A stretch of DNA of 64,000 nucleotides from Candidatus Pseudomonas phytovorans (GCA_029202525.1 CP119325.1:248001-312000); one strand, 5' to 3'; numbered from the stretch's first letter, positions 40,826-51,159 are shown. Numbers and translations: made by a program. The notes: generated from the sequence alone by a model not told the origin.

Positions 40826-42343
40826 ATGCGCGGAGTATTACTACGCAGCGGTAGAAGTGAACACTTCACCGCATTGGGCGAGACTGGCCAACCCGTCTAT
40901 CGCGCTGCTTTGCAGATTCGCGAAGCGATTCGTCGCAAGTACCCGGAGCACCCGGAGCTGATCGAGCACCTGGCCATCCCGCAGAGCGATGAGCAGGGCC
41001 GCACCATCGATTGGTACAGCGACCGCCCAGGCGATGTAATTCCCTGGAGCAGCGCCACCGAAGAAGAGCGCGCACCAGCACGTGTGCAGCTCGAGATGTT
41101 GCAAAGCAAGATCAACGCCCTGAGCAATACCTTGCTGGGCCTGGACGCCAACGGCCAACCCTCGGCAACGGCCAGAAAGGCCGCCGAAGGTGACAACGCC
41201 GTGTTCGGCAAGCTGCTCACCTGTGTGGTGCCCTTCCCTGACGAAAACTTCGTCTACCTGGTCGATGGCCGCCCGGTACTGACCTTCTGGGGCTTCATCC
41301 ATGCCGGCGCCGAGCGCAGCCGACAACCCCTGCACTGCCTGTACCCGCGCACTGCCCCCATCGCCGAGCCCGTGGCCGCACCGCTGGCACCCCCAGCCGC
41401 GCCCATTGCGCCGGCAGCAGCTGCTGCAGTACCGCCAGTCGCTGCCGTCACGCGCCTGCCGTGGTGGCGCAACTTGCGCTGGATCTTGCCGTTGCTGCTG
41501 ATGTTGGCACTACTGCTCCTGCTGCTGTTCGGGCTACGCGGCTGCATCCCTGGGGTCAACCTTTCCGGCCCAGGCTTCCCGGACCTTGGCCGCAATACTT
41601 CGGTGCCAGTCAACCACCAAGGCCAAGTGACAACACAATCGTCGAACCTGGTTGGCGCTGCGAACGGTGCAACCGGTGCAACTGCCCCAGACCCGGCGGC
41701 GAGTACCGGCGACCCGGCTAGCCTGTCGGGCGACCCCGCCGATGCCGGCGGTGCCGCGCCACAAGGCGATAGCCAGGCGCCGGCGGACAGTGCCGACACC
41801 CCTGCGCAAGGCAACCCAGAAACACCGCCAGCGCCAGAGCAGCAGCCAGCGCCAGAGCAAACACCCGACGCGCCACCTCCAGGTGAGGCCGAGGCCTCGA
41901 CGCCAGAGAACACGCAACCTGCGCCACCGCAGCTGGCCGATGAGCAAGCACAAACCGGCAATCCGCCGCCGCAACCTGATGATTTGAGCATTCCCCCGAA
42001 TGCGGCCGATGGCAACGCTGACTTCCTCAACGGCAAGTGGGCGGGTGCAGGCATTCAAGAAGCCGGCACTGGCAAGCCGCTGCGCCTGAAGTACGACTTC
42101 CAGAACGGCAAGGGCCAAGCCACGGTCACCCGCCCGGACAAAGTGCAGTGCCATGCGCCGGTCGCCGCAGCCATGCAAGGCGGCCTGTTGTCGATCAACA
42201 GTTCCGGCCAGGCCGCCTGTGCCGACGGCAGCAGCTATGACTTGCCGCAAGTGGGTTGCAAAGCCAAAGCCAACGGCGCTGCCGATTGCAACGCCAACTA
42301 CGGCGCCAAAGGCTTCGACATTCAAATGAAAAAAGCCGGCTAA
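40826..42343 (+). CDS. srfA: SrfA-like bitopic membrane protein
   Basis: A 505-residue protein and first gene of the twelve-gene cluster. It has no signal peptide. A cytoplasmic N-domain (1-185, ending NFVYLVDGRPVLTFWGF) is followed by a Pro/Ala linker, one transmembrane segment (about 218-240; RWILPLLLMLALLLLLLFG), a long periplasmic Pro/Gln/Ala/Glu linker (about 245-395) and a C-terminal Cys-containing beta domain (DFLNGKWAGAGIQEAG, with four Cys). This is the layout of SrfA proteins encoded before SrfB and SrfC. The ATG at 40826 follows CAAGG closely. srfB starts 20 bases later. Function is unknown; its topology suits a connector across the inner membrane. Confidence 0.72.
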   Translation: MRGVLLRSGRSEHFTALGETGQPVYRAALQIREAIRRKYPEHPELIEHLAIPQSDEQGRTIDWYSDRPGDVIPWSSATEEERAPARVQLEMLQSKINALSNTLLGLDANGQPSATARKAAEGDNAVFGKLLTCVVPFPDENFVYLVDGRPVLTFWGFIHAGAERSRQPLHCLYPRTAPIAEPVAAPLAPPAAPIAPAAAAAVPPVAAVTRLPWWRNLRWILPLLLMLALLLLLLFGLRGCIPGVNLSGPGFPDLGRNTSVPVNHQGQVTTQSSNLVGAANGATGATAPDPAASTGDPASLSGDPADAGGAAPQGDSQAPADSADTPAQGNPETPPAPEQQPAPEQTPDAPPPGEAEASTPENTQPAPPQLADEQAQTGNPPPQPDDLSIPPNAADGNADFLNGKWAGAGIQEAGTGKPLRLKYDFQNGKGQATVTRPDKVQCHAPVAAAMQGGLLSINSSGQAACADGSSYDLPQVGCKAKANGAADCNANYGAKGFDIQMKKAG

Positions 42344-42363
42344 TCACACGAGAAACGCAGAAG

Positions 42364-45300
42364 ATGTTGCCCGAAATCACCCAGTTCGAAGAAACGGTCA
42401 CGCTGGTCAGCGATACCGGAATTCAATTCATGGATTTCGCCCTGCGTCTCGGCCCGGATGGCGAGCAGACCGGCAAATTCGTCCAGCTCAACAACGGCAT
42501 GGTGCCTACGCGACTGCTGTGGTCCAAGGAATACAAAGACTTCTACGAGCCCGAGCCGGACAAAGTGGTGCAGGTGGCGTTCGACTCCAGCGAAGTCAAC
42601 CACTTCCGCCTGCCCATGGAAGACAGCCTGAAACTGCTGGACGGTGTCTGGTTGCCCATCCCGTTCCTGCGCTTCACGCCGCCCTACCGTTTTGACGAAG
42701 GCCCGAACAACTGGGCGCGCATGCGCCTGGTCAAGCTCGCCGAGCCGGATATCGACGGCAACACTCACCGCTTTACCCTCGGTTTCGACAGCCGCACCAT
42801 GGCAATGGTCGAAGGTGCCCCTTACCTGGCCCCCAGTGAAGAGGACGTGCGTTCAGGGGTGGCGTTCAAACTGGCGTGCAGTGCGCGTGAATATGGCTGG
42901 TTCCTGACACACACCTGGATCCGCGACTGGCTCACCGAGGTCTACACAGAAGCCCGTCCTGAGCTGACCCGCGAACGCTTGGACCGAGAGCTGCAGGGTA
43001 ACCGCCACCTTGCTCATTATCTGAACCTGCTGAGCCTGCTGCGCCGCCCGGTACCGGCTGAGCAAAGCAACGAAAAGCCCAAGGTCGAAATCCCGGAAAT
43101 CAAGGTGATTGCCAACGATGTCGATAGCATCGTCGAACCCATCCTGGTGGACCTGGTGCTGGACGTCGGCAACTCGCGCACCTGCGGCATCCTCATCGAG
43201 GACCACGCCCAGGACGGCGGCGGCATGCTCAACAATTATGTGTTGGCACTGCGCGACCTCAGCGAGCCAGAAAAGGTCTATAACCAGGCGTTCGAAAGCC
43301 GGGTCGAATTTACCCACGCCGCGTTCGGCAAAAACCACCTGTCAAACAAGAGTGGCCGGCATAACGCCTTCCAGTGGCCGACCATCGCGCGCGTCGGCGG
43401 CGAAGCCAGCCGCCTTGCCAGCCGCAACCGCGGCACTGAAGGCTCGACCGGGCTTTCCAGCCCGAAACGTTATCTGTGGGACGAAAAACCCTACGGCCAC
43501 GGCTGGCGGTTCAACACCGCCTACGTCAAGGTCGAAAAACAGCCCATGGCCGTTGCCGGGCCGTTTGCCAACCTGATCAACGACCGCGGCCAGCCGCTGT
43601 ACCTCAAGCCTTTCGACATGCCGGTGTTCAACCCGCGCTATTCGCGCAGCAGCCTGATGACCTTCATGCTGGCCGAGGTGGTGACCCAGGCGCTGACCCA
43701 GATCAACAGCCCGGCCCAACGTTCGCGCCAAGGGCACTCCAACGTACCGCGCAGGCTCAACAGCATTACCCTGACCGTGCCGCCAGGCATGCCACAGGCA
43801 GAGCGCAGCCTGCTCAGCAATCGGCTGTACGAAGCCATCGGCCTGGTATGGAAGAGCCTGGGCTGGCACCAGGACGAGAGCAACCCCTTCAAGGGCAAGG
43901 ACGTCAAGACCCGCACTCCGCTCCCCAGCGTTCGCGTAGAGTGGGACGAGGCCAGCTGCGGCCAACTGGTGTACCTGTACAACGAGGTGGTCGAGAACTT
44001 TGCCGGCCACCCCGACGAGTTCTTTGCCGCCGTGGCCCGGCCAGACAAGCAAGAGCACGAACAGATCACCCTGGCGACCATCGACATCGGGGGGGGTACC
44101 ACCGACCTGGTAATCACCGATTACCGCCTGGACTGGGGCAACGGTGGCGGCGCCGGGGCCAACGTGCACATCGTGCCGAACCAGCGTTTTCGTGACGGGT
44201 TCAAGATCGCCGGCGACGACATCCTGCTGGACGTGATACAGGAGTTCATCCTGCCCTCGTTCGCTAATGCACTGCGCAGTGCTGGCGTACCTGCACCGGA
44301 TGAGCTGATGTCGCGCCTGTGCGGGACCGGCGATGCCACTGTGCAAGAGCGCCTGCTGCGCCAGCAGTTGAACTTGCAGGTATTTGTGCCGCTGGGCCTG
44401 GCACTGCTAAAGGCCTACGAGCAATATGACCCCGCGCAGCCCAACGTCCCGGTCGAACAAACCTGGCAACAGGCGCTGGGTGAGGCTGCGGTCAACGACA
44501 GAGTGCTGGCGTTCGTCAACGCCGGTGTTCGCCGCGAAGCGGGCCGCGATGGCACGCTCGACTTGCTGCAGACACCGATCACCTTCGACCTTGAGCGGGT
44601 ACACGCTGCGTTCATGGGCGGCCAGTTCAACATCACCAAGATTCTCGCCGAACTGTGCGAGGTGGCGTCCAAATACCCTTGCGACATGCTGCTGCTGACG
44701 GGGCGACCATCGCGCCTGCCAGGCATCCAGGCGTTCATCCGCCAGCGCCTGCCGCTGCCGCCAGGGCGCATCCTGCCCATGCAGAACTACCGCACCGGCG
44801 GTTGGTACCCCTTCCACCGCAATGGCCTGATCGACGACCCGAAAAGCACCGCCTCGGTGGGCGCGATGATCTGCCTGCTGTGCTCCAACCACAGCGTGAC
44901 GAACTTCTACTTCCTCACCGCCGCGCTAAAACCTTACTCGGTCATCAAGCACTTCGGCCAGATCGACCCTGCCGGCAGCATCAAACATGCCGACGTGCTC
45001 TACCACGACCTGAAGTCCGATAAAGGGCTGATCGAACTGCCGATCGTCGGCGAGGGCGAGCAACGTGGCACGCCTTGGCTGGAGTTGCGCGGAGACCTGC
45101 ATCTGGGTTACCGCCAACTGGCCGCCCAGCGCTGGCCCGCGTCACCGCTTTACACCTTGCGCTTCACCCCCTCGGGCAGGGCGGCGCTCAGCACAGCAGT
45201 TGGCAAAAATGGTGAGGTTCCGGTCGTGCGTATTCGCCTGGAGATCGAACAATTCGATCAGGAAGAGCGCGACCAAGGGCTTATCAGCGACAAGCTGGTC

Positions 45301-45441
45301 ATACAGAAGCTGGAAACGAACATCCAGGATGCCGACTTCGACGTCGACCGGGATCTTGAGCTCTCACTCAACACCATGCCGACCATGCGCGTGAGAGACA
45401 CCGACTATTGGCTGGACAGCGGGAACGTCAAAGGAAAATGA
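42364..45441 (+). CDS. srfB: SrfB, giant Hsp70/actin-fold ATPase-like protein
   Basis: A 1025-residue cytoplasmic protein of the virulence factor SrfB family. Two nucleotide-binding motifs of the Hsp70/actin fold are visible: phosphate-1 loop VLDVGNSRTCGILIED (about residues 265-280) and phosphate-2 loop TIDIGGGTTDLVITDY (about 573-588). A further Gly-rich LLLTGRPSRLPGIQAFI near 775 resembles the adenosine loop. Unlike chaperone Hsp70, there is no recognisable substrate-binding half; the extra length is family-specific. The start is ATG 42364, since the longer frame overlaps srfA. The stop overlaps the srfC start (ATGA). SrfB was first named as an SsrB-regulated factor in Salmonella; its biochemical role is unknown. 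Confidence 0.88.
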   Translation: MLPEITQFEETVTLVSDTGIQFMDFALRLGPDGEQTGKFVQLNNGMVPTRLLWSKEYKDFYEPEPDKVVQVAFDSSEVNHFRLPMEDSLKLLDGVWLPIPFLRFTPPYRFDEGPNNWARMRLVKLAEPDIDGNTHRFTLGFDSRTMAMVEGAPYLAPSEEDVRSGVAFKLACSAREYGWFLTHTWIRDWLTEVYTEARPELTRERLDRELQGNRHLAHYLNLLSLLRRPVPAEQSNEKPKVEIPEIKVIANDVDSIVEPILVDLVLDVGNSRTCGILIEDHAQDGGGMLNNYVLALRDLSEPEKVYNQAFESRVEFTHAAFGKNHLSNKSGRHNAFQWPTIARVGGEASRLASRNRGTEGSTGLSSPKRYLWDEKPYGHGWRFNTAYVKVEKQPMAVAGPFANLINDRGQPLYLKPFDMPVFNPRYSRSSLMTFMLAEVVTQALTQINSPAQRSRQGHSNVPRRLNSITLTVPPGMPQAERSLLSNRLYEAIGLVWKSLGWHQDESNPFKGKDVKTRTPLPSVRVEWDEASCGQLVYLYNEVVENFAGHPDEFFAAVARPDKQEHEQITLATIDIGGGTTDLVITDYRLDWGNGGGAGANVHIVPNQRFRDGFKIAGDDILLDVIQEFILPSFANALRSAGVPAPDELMSRLCGTGDATVQERLLRQQLNLQVFVPLGLALLKAYEQYDPAQPNVPVEQTWQQALGEAAVNDRVLAFVNAGVRREAGRDGTLDLLQTPITFDLERVHAAFMGGQFNITKILAELCEVASKYPCDMLLLTGRPSRLPGIQAFIRQRLPLPPGRILPMQNYRTGGWYPFHRNGLIDDPKSTASVGAMICLLCSNHSVTNFYFLTAALKPYSVIKHFGQIDPAGSIKHADVLYHDLKSDKGLIELPIVGEGEQRGTPWLELRGDLHLGYRQLAAQRWPASPLYTLRFTPSGRAALSTAVGKNGEVPVVRIRLEIEQFDQEERDQGLISDKLVIQKLETNIQDADFDVDRDLELSLNTMPTMRVRDTDYWLDSGNVKGK

Positions 45442-48152
45442 GCGACCTTACGCCAAAGCAACAGCAGTTGATGGGCGCCTGGGGCGCCATTCACAAAGGC
45501 GCCGGCGAGGCCCTGGAGTGGATTGAACAGGTGCGTGGCAATGCCGCCAGCGTCGAGGCCGAGGCCGACGGGCTTAGCCTGCGCCTAAGCCGCGCGCGCA
45601 ACCGGGCAAAGCACTTGCAGCGCAGTGCCGGCAACCCCATGACCGTGGGGTTTTTTGGCCTCTCGCAGGCGGGCAAGTCGTACTTGATCTCGGCGCTCGC
45701 GTCGGACGGCAATGGCAAGCTGGAGAGTGACTTTGGTGGCCAGGTGCTGGACTTCATCCGGCATGTAAACCCGCCAGGCGGCGGTGGCGAGGCCACCGGC
45801 CTGGTCACCCGGTTCAGCCACGCGTCCAAGCCATGCCGGGATAACAACTACCCTGTCGAGCTCAAGCTGTTCGGCGAAATCGAGATCGCCAAAATACTCT
45901 GCAATTCGTGGTTCGAGGACTTTGACCACGAGCGCATGGACTACAGCTTTACCGAGCAACGTATCCACGCCGCACTCAATGAGTTCGAAGGCCAGGGCAC
46001 AGGCTCTGCGCAACCCGGCGTAAGCAGTGATGACGTGGTCGCGCTGTGGGACTACCTGAAAAGCAATTTCGAGAAATCCACCCGCCTGCTTGACGAACAT
46101 TACTGGCCACGGGCAGTAAAGCTGGCACCGCGCCTGGCGCCCCGTGAACGTGCAAAGCTGTTCTCTGTGCTGTGGGGTGGGCAGGCGCCCATTACCGACG
46201 TGTACATCCAGCTGGCCGGTGTCCTGCAAACGTTGGGTTATGCCGAAACCGTGTATGCGCCGGTAAGCGTATTCAAGCAAGAAACCGTAGGCATCACAGC
46301 ATCGCCCTACAACATCATGAGCGTGGACGTGCTCAGCCGCCTGGGCACCCGTCGCGATCAGCCGGTCACTGTGCTGCCCTTGCAAGATGACAAGCTGCAG
46401 GCCGGTGTTGGCGTAACCATCGCGCAGCTGGCGACACTGGCGGTAGAGGTGAACTTCAGCCTGCGCAACAGCCCGTCCGCCTCGGTCGCGCAGGATGTCG
46501 ACATTCTCGACTTCCCCGGCTACCGCACCCGTAACAAATACCTGTCGGTCGACGAAGCGGCATTGAAAGAGTCTGCCGATGAGGTGTACCCGTACTGGAA
46601 CCTGATCTTGCGCGGCAAGGTGGCCTACCTCTTCGAGCGCTACAGCGAAGCGCAAGAGATGAATGCCCTGGTGGTGTGCACCAGCACCATGAAGCAAAGC
46701 GACGTCATCAGTGTCGGCCCGGTGTTGACGCGCTGGATCCACAACACCCAGGGCGCCACGCCGAAAGAGCGGGGCCAACGCGCGCCAGGCCTGATCTGGG
46801 CGCTGACCATGTGCGATGGCTGGGTCAACAGCACCCTTGGCTCGGATGACTCGAACAAAATCCTGACCGCCGAGCGGCTGATGAAAATCACCATCGTTGA
46901 GCGCTTTGGTAGCCAGGAGTGGATGAAGGAATGGTCGGTTGGCAAGCCGTTCGACAATACCTACATGGTCCGCAAGCCGGCCTTCACGGGTACCGCGTTC
47001 GTCGAGATCAACGAGCAGAACCAAGAGCTGCGGCTGGTCGAGAGCTACGCCTCGGAGATCCAGAAGCTCAAGCAGTACGTTGTCGACCTCCCTGCCGCCA
47101 AACGCCATATGGCAGATACCGGCGCAGCCTTCGACGCCATGCTTACCCTGAACGATGGTGGCATCAGCCGGTTCAGCACCAGCTTCGCCAAGATCAATGA
47201 CCTGGACTTCAAACTGGCGCGTATTGAAGAACAACTGCAGCAGTGCCGTACCGACCTGCTGGAGCACGGGCTGCATGCCTGGCGCGAAGAAGACTTTGAA
47301 CAGCTGCTGGAAAAAAAGCGCGAGAAAACCGAGTACCTGCTGGAAAACCTGGGCGAAGACCCGGATGCAATCAGCGAACTGATCCATGCCCTGCAAGTAC
47401 CGGTCGAGCAACTGCGCGAGTTGTATCTGGGCGGGGTGTACGACATCGAGGGTATCGATGGCCAAGCCAGCGAAGCGCCCGAGCAAGCGAGCCAAGGCCC
47501 GGCCAACAAAGCACCTGCAATCACCTTCGGCCCGCTGTTCGGCAAGAAGGCGTCTGCAGCGCCAGCCGCAGCAGCGCCCAAACCGCTGGCCAAGCGGCTT
47601 AACGCCGAACAACGCTTTGTGCGCGCCGCGCTGAAAGCCTGGATCAAGCACATGCGCGACCTGGGCACACAGCCGGTGCGCCTGGCCAGCTTGCGTATCA
47701 CCCGTGAAGTGGCCGAGGCCCTGGTCGAAGAGCTGGTCAGTGCGGTACGTCGCCCCGCCTTTATCGAGCAACTAGACGCTGCAGTCATGCGCCGCGTGTT
47801 CAACGGCGTGCGACGCGACCAACTGGTCCAGCGCCAAGTGCTGACCGTGCAACTGGCCATGCGCGACTTCTTGGCCTGGTTCGGCCTGCTGAGTATGCCC
47901 GTCAGTGAACGGCCAACGGCCCTGCTGGGTGAGTGCGGGCCGCTATTCAACACCTATCAGACGGTTGCCCAAGGCGATTTGCCGGTACTACTAGAACAGC
48001 CTTCCTATCAGGAACAAAGCTTCCTGGTCGACTGGTTGTCCGGCCTGGCCTGGCTGACCCAGGAAAACGCCAAGAGCGGCGCGGACCCTGAAATCACCAC
48101 CGAGCAGCGACGCCAGTTGGCGGTACTGCTGAACACCTTTCAAGCGAGTTGA
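45438..48152 (+). CDS. srfC: SrfC, dynamin-like GTPase family protein
   Basis: A 904-residue cytoplasmic protein of the virulence factor SrfC family. The P-loop is GLSQAGKS (74-81) and the switch-II/Walker B region is VDILDFPGYRTR (about 353-364), followed by ALVVCTSTMKQSDV and ALTMCDGW, which is consistent with a large GTPase fold. The second half is mostly helical (EEDFEQLLEKKREKTEYLLENLG) with an Ala-rich linker near 690-720, like a stalk. The ATG overlaps the srfB stop. GTPase class is inferred from the motifs; nucleotide choice is not proved. Confidence 0.87.
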   Translation: MSDLTPKQQQLMGAWGAIHKGAGEALEWIEQVRGNAASVEAEADGLSLRLSRARNRAKHLQRSAGNPMTVGFFGLSQAGKSYLISALASDGNGKLESDFGGQVLDFIRHVNPPGGGGEATGLVTRFSHASKPCRDNNYPVELKLFGEIEIAKILCNSWFEDFDHERMDYSFTEQRIHAALNEFEGQGTGSAQPGVSSDDVVALWDYLKSNFEKSTRLLDEHYWPRAVKLAPRLAPRERAKLFSVLWGGQAPITDVYIQLAGVLQTLGYAETVYAPVSVFKQETVGITASPYNIMSVDVLSRLGTRRDQPVTVLPLQDDKLQAGVGVTIAQLATLAVEVNFSLRNSPSASVAQDVDILDFPGYRTRNKYLSVDEAALKESADEVYPYWNLILRGKVAYLFERYSEAQEMNALVVCTSTMKQSDVISVGPVLTRWIHNTQGATPKERGQRAPGLIWALTMCDGWVNSTLGSDDSNKILTAERLMKITIVERFGSQEWMKEWSVGKPFDNTYMVRKPAFTGTAFVEINEQNQELRLVESYASEIQKLKQYVVDLPAAKRHMADTGAAFDAMLTLNDGGISRFSTSFAKINDLDFKLARIEEQLQQCRTDLLEHGLHAWREEDFEQLLEKKREKTEYLLENLGEDPDAISELIHALQVPVEQLRELYLGGVYDIEGIDGQASEAPEQASQGPANKAPAITFGPLFGKKASAAPAAAAPKPLAKRLNAEQRFVRAALKAWIKHMRDLGTQPVRLASLRITREVAEALVEELVSAVRRPAFIEQLDAAVMRRVFNGVRRDQLVQRQVLTVQLAMRDFLAWFGLLSMPVSERPTALLGECGPLFNTYQTVAQGDLPVLLEQPSYQEQSFLVDWLSGLAWLTQENAKSGADPEITTEQRRQLAVLLNTFQAS

Positions 48153-48157
48153 GTGCA

Positions 48158-49204
48158 ATGGGTATCAGAGTTGATGTGCTGCCACTGGATGTGAACACGC
48201 CGGGCCAAGGCCTGCTGCGGATCACCGGCTGGGAAGGCACCAGCGAGGGGCTGCAATGCTCTCTGCAAAGTAGCCAGTCCCACGAGTTTCTGCATGATGG
48301 TGGCCACTGGGCCCCGGTTGCTCACTGGTTCCGCCTGGATGGCCTGAGCGCCGTTGCAGGCGCACCGGCCATCGAGACGCGGATCGGCCCCAACCTGATC
48401 AACCCATTGCTGCAAGCCAGCGGCACCGCCACCTTCCGCATCGAGGTCAGCAACCCGCAGACCGGTCGCAGCGACCTGGGCATGGTGCGTTTCAACAGCG
48501 CCATCATGGCTTCTGTCGAGCCTGGGCCAGCGCTGGATAAATCGCCGCCCCCGGCACCGCTGCCCAGCGCGACGGTGATTATCGAGCCCCCTGCGGTGAC
48601 CACCCCTGAACCTGCTCCGGCAGTGGCTGCGGAACCCGAGCCCAAGACCGAGGCCGCGCCAGCCCCCCTGCCAGCGCCTGTTGCCCCGCCGCCGGCAACG
48701 CCTGCCAAGCAAGGCCAAAAGTGGCTGTTGCCCCTGTTGATCCTGATCCTGCTGGCGCTTGGCGCCGGGGGCGGTTGGTGGTGGTTCAACCGCAGCGCAG
48801 CGGAAGTAACGGCACCCGTGCCGCCTGAAGAAAAGCCAGTTCCAAAGGACGACGGGGCCAAACCTTGCTCGCTGGAAAGCATGAAAAGCCAGAGCTCGCT
48901 GGCGTTCCTGCAGTCGTGTATCCAGAGCAAGCCGGACAGCGCCGCACTGCTTGAAGTGATCAGCCTGGCCAAGGCCAACGACCAGTGCGACGTAGCCCAG
49001 CGCCTGTATGCCAACCGCGCCAATGCCGGTGACATCCAGATCGCCACGGCCTACGCCCACGAATACGACCCCAAGTTCCACCAGCCAAGCAGCTGCTTCA
49101 AGGCGCCTGAAGCCGCCACGGCAGCCTCCTGGTACGAGACCATCCTCGGTTTCGATGAAAACAACGCCGAAGCCAAGCAGCGCTACGAGGAGCTCAAGCC
49201 ATGA
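48158..49204 (+). CDS. Bitopic Cys-rich membrane protein of the srf cluster
   Basis: A 348-residue protein with the same plan as SrfA. A cytoplasmic beta-rich domain (1-125, VDVLPLDVNTPGQGLLRITGWEG) is followed by a Pro/Ala-rich linker (about 130-185), one transmembrane helix (about 190-208; WLLPLLILILLALGAGGG) and a periplasmic helical domain with four Cys (CSLESMKSQSSLAFLQSCIQ) and a TPR-like end (AASWYETILGFDENNAEAKQRY). No known family is recognised. I use the ATG at 48158. A TTG three codons earlier (48149) is in the same frame. The stop overlaps the next gene (ATGA). It presumably links cytoplasmic Srf proteins to periplasmic partners. Confidence 0.72.
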   Translation: MGIRVDVLPLDVNTPGQGLLRITGWEGTSEGLQCSLQSSQSHEFLHDGGHWAPVAHWFRLDGLSAVAGAPAIETRIGPNLINPLLQASGTATFRIEVSNPQTGRSDLGMVRFNSAIMASVEPGPALDKSPPPAPLPSATVIIEPPAVTTPEPAPAVAAEPEPKTEAAPAPLPAPVAPPPATPAKQGQKWLLPLLILILLALGAGGGWWWFNRSAAEVTAPVPPEEKPVPKDDGAKPCSLESMKSQSSLAFLQSCIQSKPDSAALLEVISLAKANDQCDVAQRLYANRANAGDIQIATAYAHEYDPKFHQPSSCFKAPEAATAASWYETILGFDENNAEAKQRYEELKP

Positions 49205-51153
49205 AGATGCGTAGCATTGGCGCCGCGCTATTGGCCCTGTCCCTGAGCCCTGCCCTGCAAGCTGCCGACAAGCCCCTGCTGCAGGACGGCAAGAAAACCC
49301 TGTTCCAGCGCGTGTTGACCACGCCAGGGTGCAAGCTGAGCGATAACGCCGGGGCTGCGCCTGGCGCCGCACAACCGACCTTCAGCCGCTTCTACGTGTA
49401 CGAACGCGCCCAGGCTGACACCCGCGAGTGGCTGCGGGTCGGGCCGGACACACAAGGCAAGAGCATCGGCTGGCTGCCCGCCGATTGCACCGTCGAATGG
49501 AAAATGCAACTGACCCTGGCATTTACCAACCCCGCCAACCGTGATCGGCTGATGTTCTTCAAGGAGCGCAACCAGCTCGAAGGCATTCTCAACGCCCCCG
49601 ACCCCGTCAGCCATGTTGCCCCGATACGCGCCAAGCTCAAGCACGGCAACGAGGCGCCCGGCGTGCTGGCCGAAGAGCCCGAGTATTTCGTCGATCTGCA
49701 GAAAAACTTCTACCTGCTGCCAGTGCTTAGCGGCGAAGAAGTGATGACCGAAGAGGGCTTCCGCACACGCATCCTCAATGTGGCGTCGGTCAGCAAGGCC
49801 GACAGTGCCGCGGCCGCAACACCTGCACCCGGCCAGGGCACTGCCAACCAACAGCTGAAGGCGTTCAGCGCAGCCGTGGTGTTCGTCATCGACTCGACCA
49901 TTTCGATGGACCCGTACATTGATCGCACCCGCGAGGCGATCAAGCGCGTGTACGGGCAGATCGAGAAAGAAAACCTCGGCAAGCAGGTCAAGTTCGGCCT
50001 GGTTGCCTACCGCTCCAGCACCAAGGCCGTGCCGGGCCTGGAATACGTCAGCAAGATGTACGCCGACCCCAACACGGTGAAAGACGGTGCCGACTTCATG
50101 GCCAAGGTCGCGGACCTGAAGCAGGCCAAGGTATCCAGCAGCGAGTTCAACGAAGATGCCTACGCCGGTGTCATGTCTGCCGTGGACCAGATCGACTGGA
50201 GCCAGTTTGGCGCACGCTATGTGGTGCTGATCACCGATGCCGGCGCCATCGACGGGGGTGACAAGCTGTCGAGCACAGGCCTGGGTGCCGAACAGGTCAA
50301 GATCGAAGCCAGCAACCCGGGTGTGGCCCTGTACACCCTGCACCTGAAAACCCCGAGCGGCGCCAAGAACCACAGCACCGCCGAAGCGCAGTACCGCACC
50401 CTGTCGAATTACCCGGGTACCAACACCTCGCTGTACTACCCCGTCAATGCCGGCGATGTGGAGGCCTTTGGCCGCAAGGTCGACGGCCTGGCTGCCGCCA
50501 TCACCCAGCAAGTGCGGGCTGCCTATATGGGCGAGGCTGCCATCGGCAGCGCAACCAACGCCAAGGCCGACCCTGCCGAAAAGAAAATGCTCGAGGATGC
50601 CGCACTGATTGGCCACGCCATGCAGCTGGCCTACCTCGGCAAGGCCAACGGTACCCAGGCGCCGCCGGTGTTCCAGGCCTGGATCAGCGACCGCGACCTG
50701 ATCAAACAGAACGTGCCGACCACCGATGTGCGCGTACTGCTGACCAAGGCCCAGCTCAGTGACCTGAGCGATGTCCTCAAGCAGATCCTGGATGCCGCCA
50801 ACGAAGGCATGATTTCGCCAGACGAAATGTTCACCCGCCTGCGCTCGGTTGCAGCGACCATGGGTGCCGACCCGAACCAGCTCAAGCAGGGTTCGACCAC
50901 CCGCGTGGCAGACCTGGGCGTACTTGGCGAGTACCTGCAAGACCTGCCCTACCAGAGCGAAGTGCTGAACCTGGATGAAGAAACCTGGAAAGGCTGGGAT
51001 GGCCTGGCCCAGGAGAAATTCATCCGCAGCCTGAGCACCAAGCTACGCCATTACCAACGCTACAACGCCGACGTCGACCGCTGGGTTGCCCTGGCGCCGG
51101 GCAGTGACAGCCGCGACAACGTCTACCCGGTGCCGCTGGAAATGATGCCCTGA
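49201..51153 (+). CDS. Periplasmic SH3-like + von Willebrand A protein (PpkA-vWA-like)
   Basis: A 650-residue secreted protein with a Sec signal peptide (cleavage near ALQAADK). An SH3-like segment (EWLRVGPDTQGKSIGWLPADCTVEW, about 78-102) comes before a vWA domain with MIDAS residues DSTISM (about 231-236) and LITDAGAIDGG (about 344). In the MIDAS, Thr replaces the first Ser of DxSxS; a similar form occurs in the vWA part of the type VI regulator PpkA as I remember it. The C-terminal 250 residues are helical and unrecognised. It lacks any kinase domain. It precedes the ABC/SUMF1 genes, as PpkA-type sensors associate with TagTSR. Confidence 0.78.
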   Translation: MKMRSIGAALLALSLSPALQAADKPLLQDGKKTLFQRVLTTPGCKLSDNAGAAPGAAQPTFSRFYVYERAQADTREWLRVGPDTQGKSIGWLPADCTVEWKMQLTLAFTNPANRDRLMFFKERNQLEGILNAPDPVSHVAPIRAKLKHGNEAPGVLAEEPEYFVDLQKNFYLLPVLSGEEVMTEEGFRTRILNVASVSKADSAAAATPAPGQGTANQQLKAFSAAVVFVIDSTISMDPYIDRTREAIKRVYGQIEKENLGKQVKFGLVAYRSSTKAVPGLEYVSKMYADPNTVKDGADFMAKVADLKQAKVSSSEFNEDAYAGVMSAVDQIDWSQFGARYVVLITDAGAIDGGDKLSSTGLGAEQVKIEASNPGVALYTLHLKTPSGAKNHSTAEAQYRTLSNYPGTNTSLYYPVNAGDVEAFGRKVDGLAAAITQQVRAAYMGEAAIGSATNAKADPAEKKMLEDAALIGHAMQLAYLGKANGTQAPPVFQAWISDRDLIKQNVPTTDVRVLLTKAQLSDLSDVLKQILDAANEGMISPDEMFTRLRSVAATMGADPNQLKQGSTTRVADLGVLGEYLQDLPYQSEVLNLDEETWKGWDGLAQEKFIRSLSTKLRHYQRYNADVDRWVALAPGSDSRDNVYPVPLEMMP

Positions 51154-51159
51154 CCTCAT

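Noticed and set aside
45585..47771. 728-codon minus-strand frame opposite srfC
   Set aside because: It lacks a ribosome site and any recognisable motif and mirrors the srfC reading frame; overlapping coding is unlikely.
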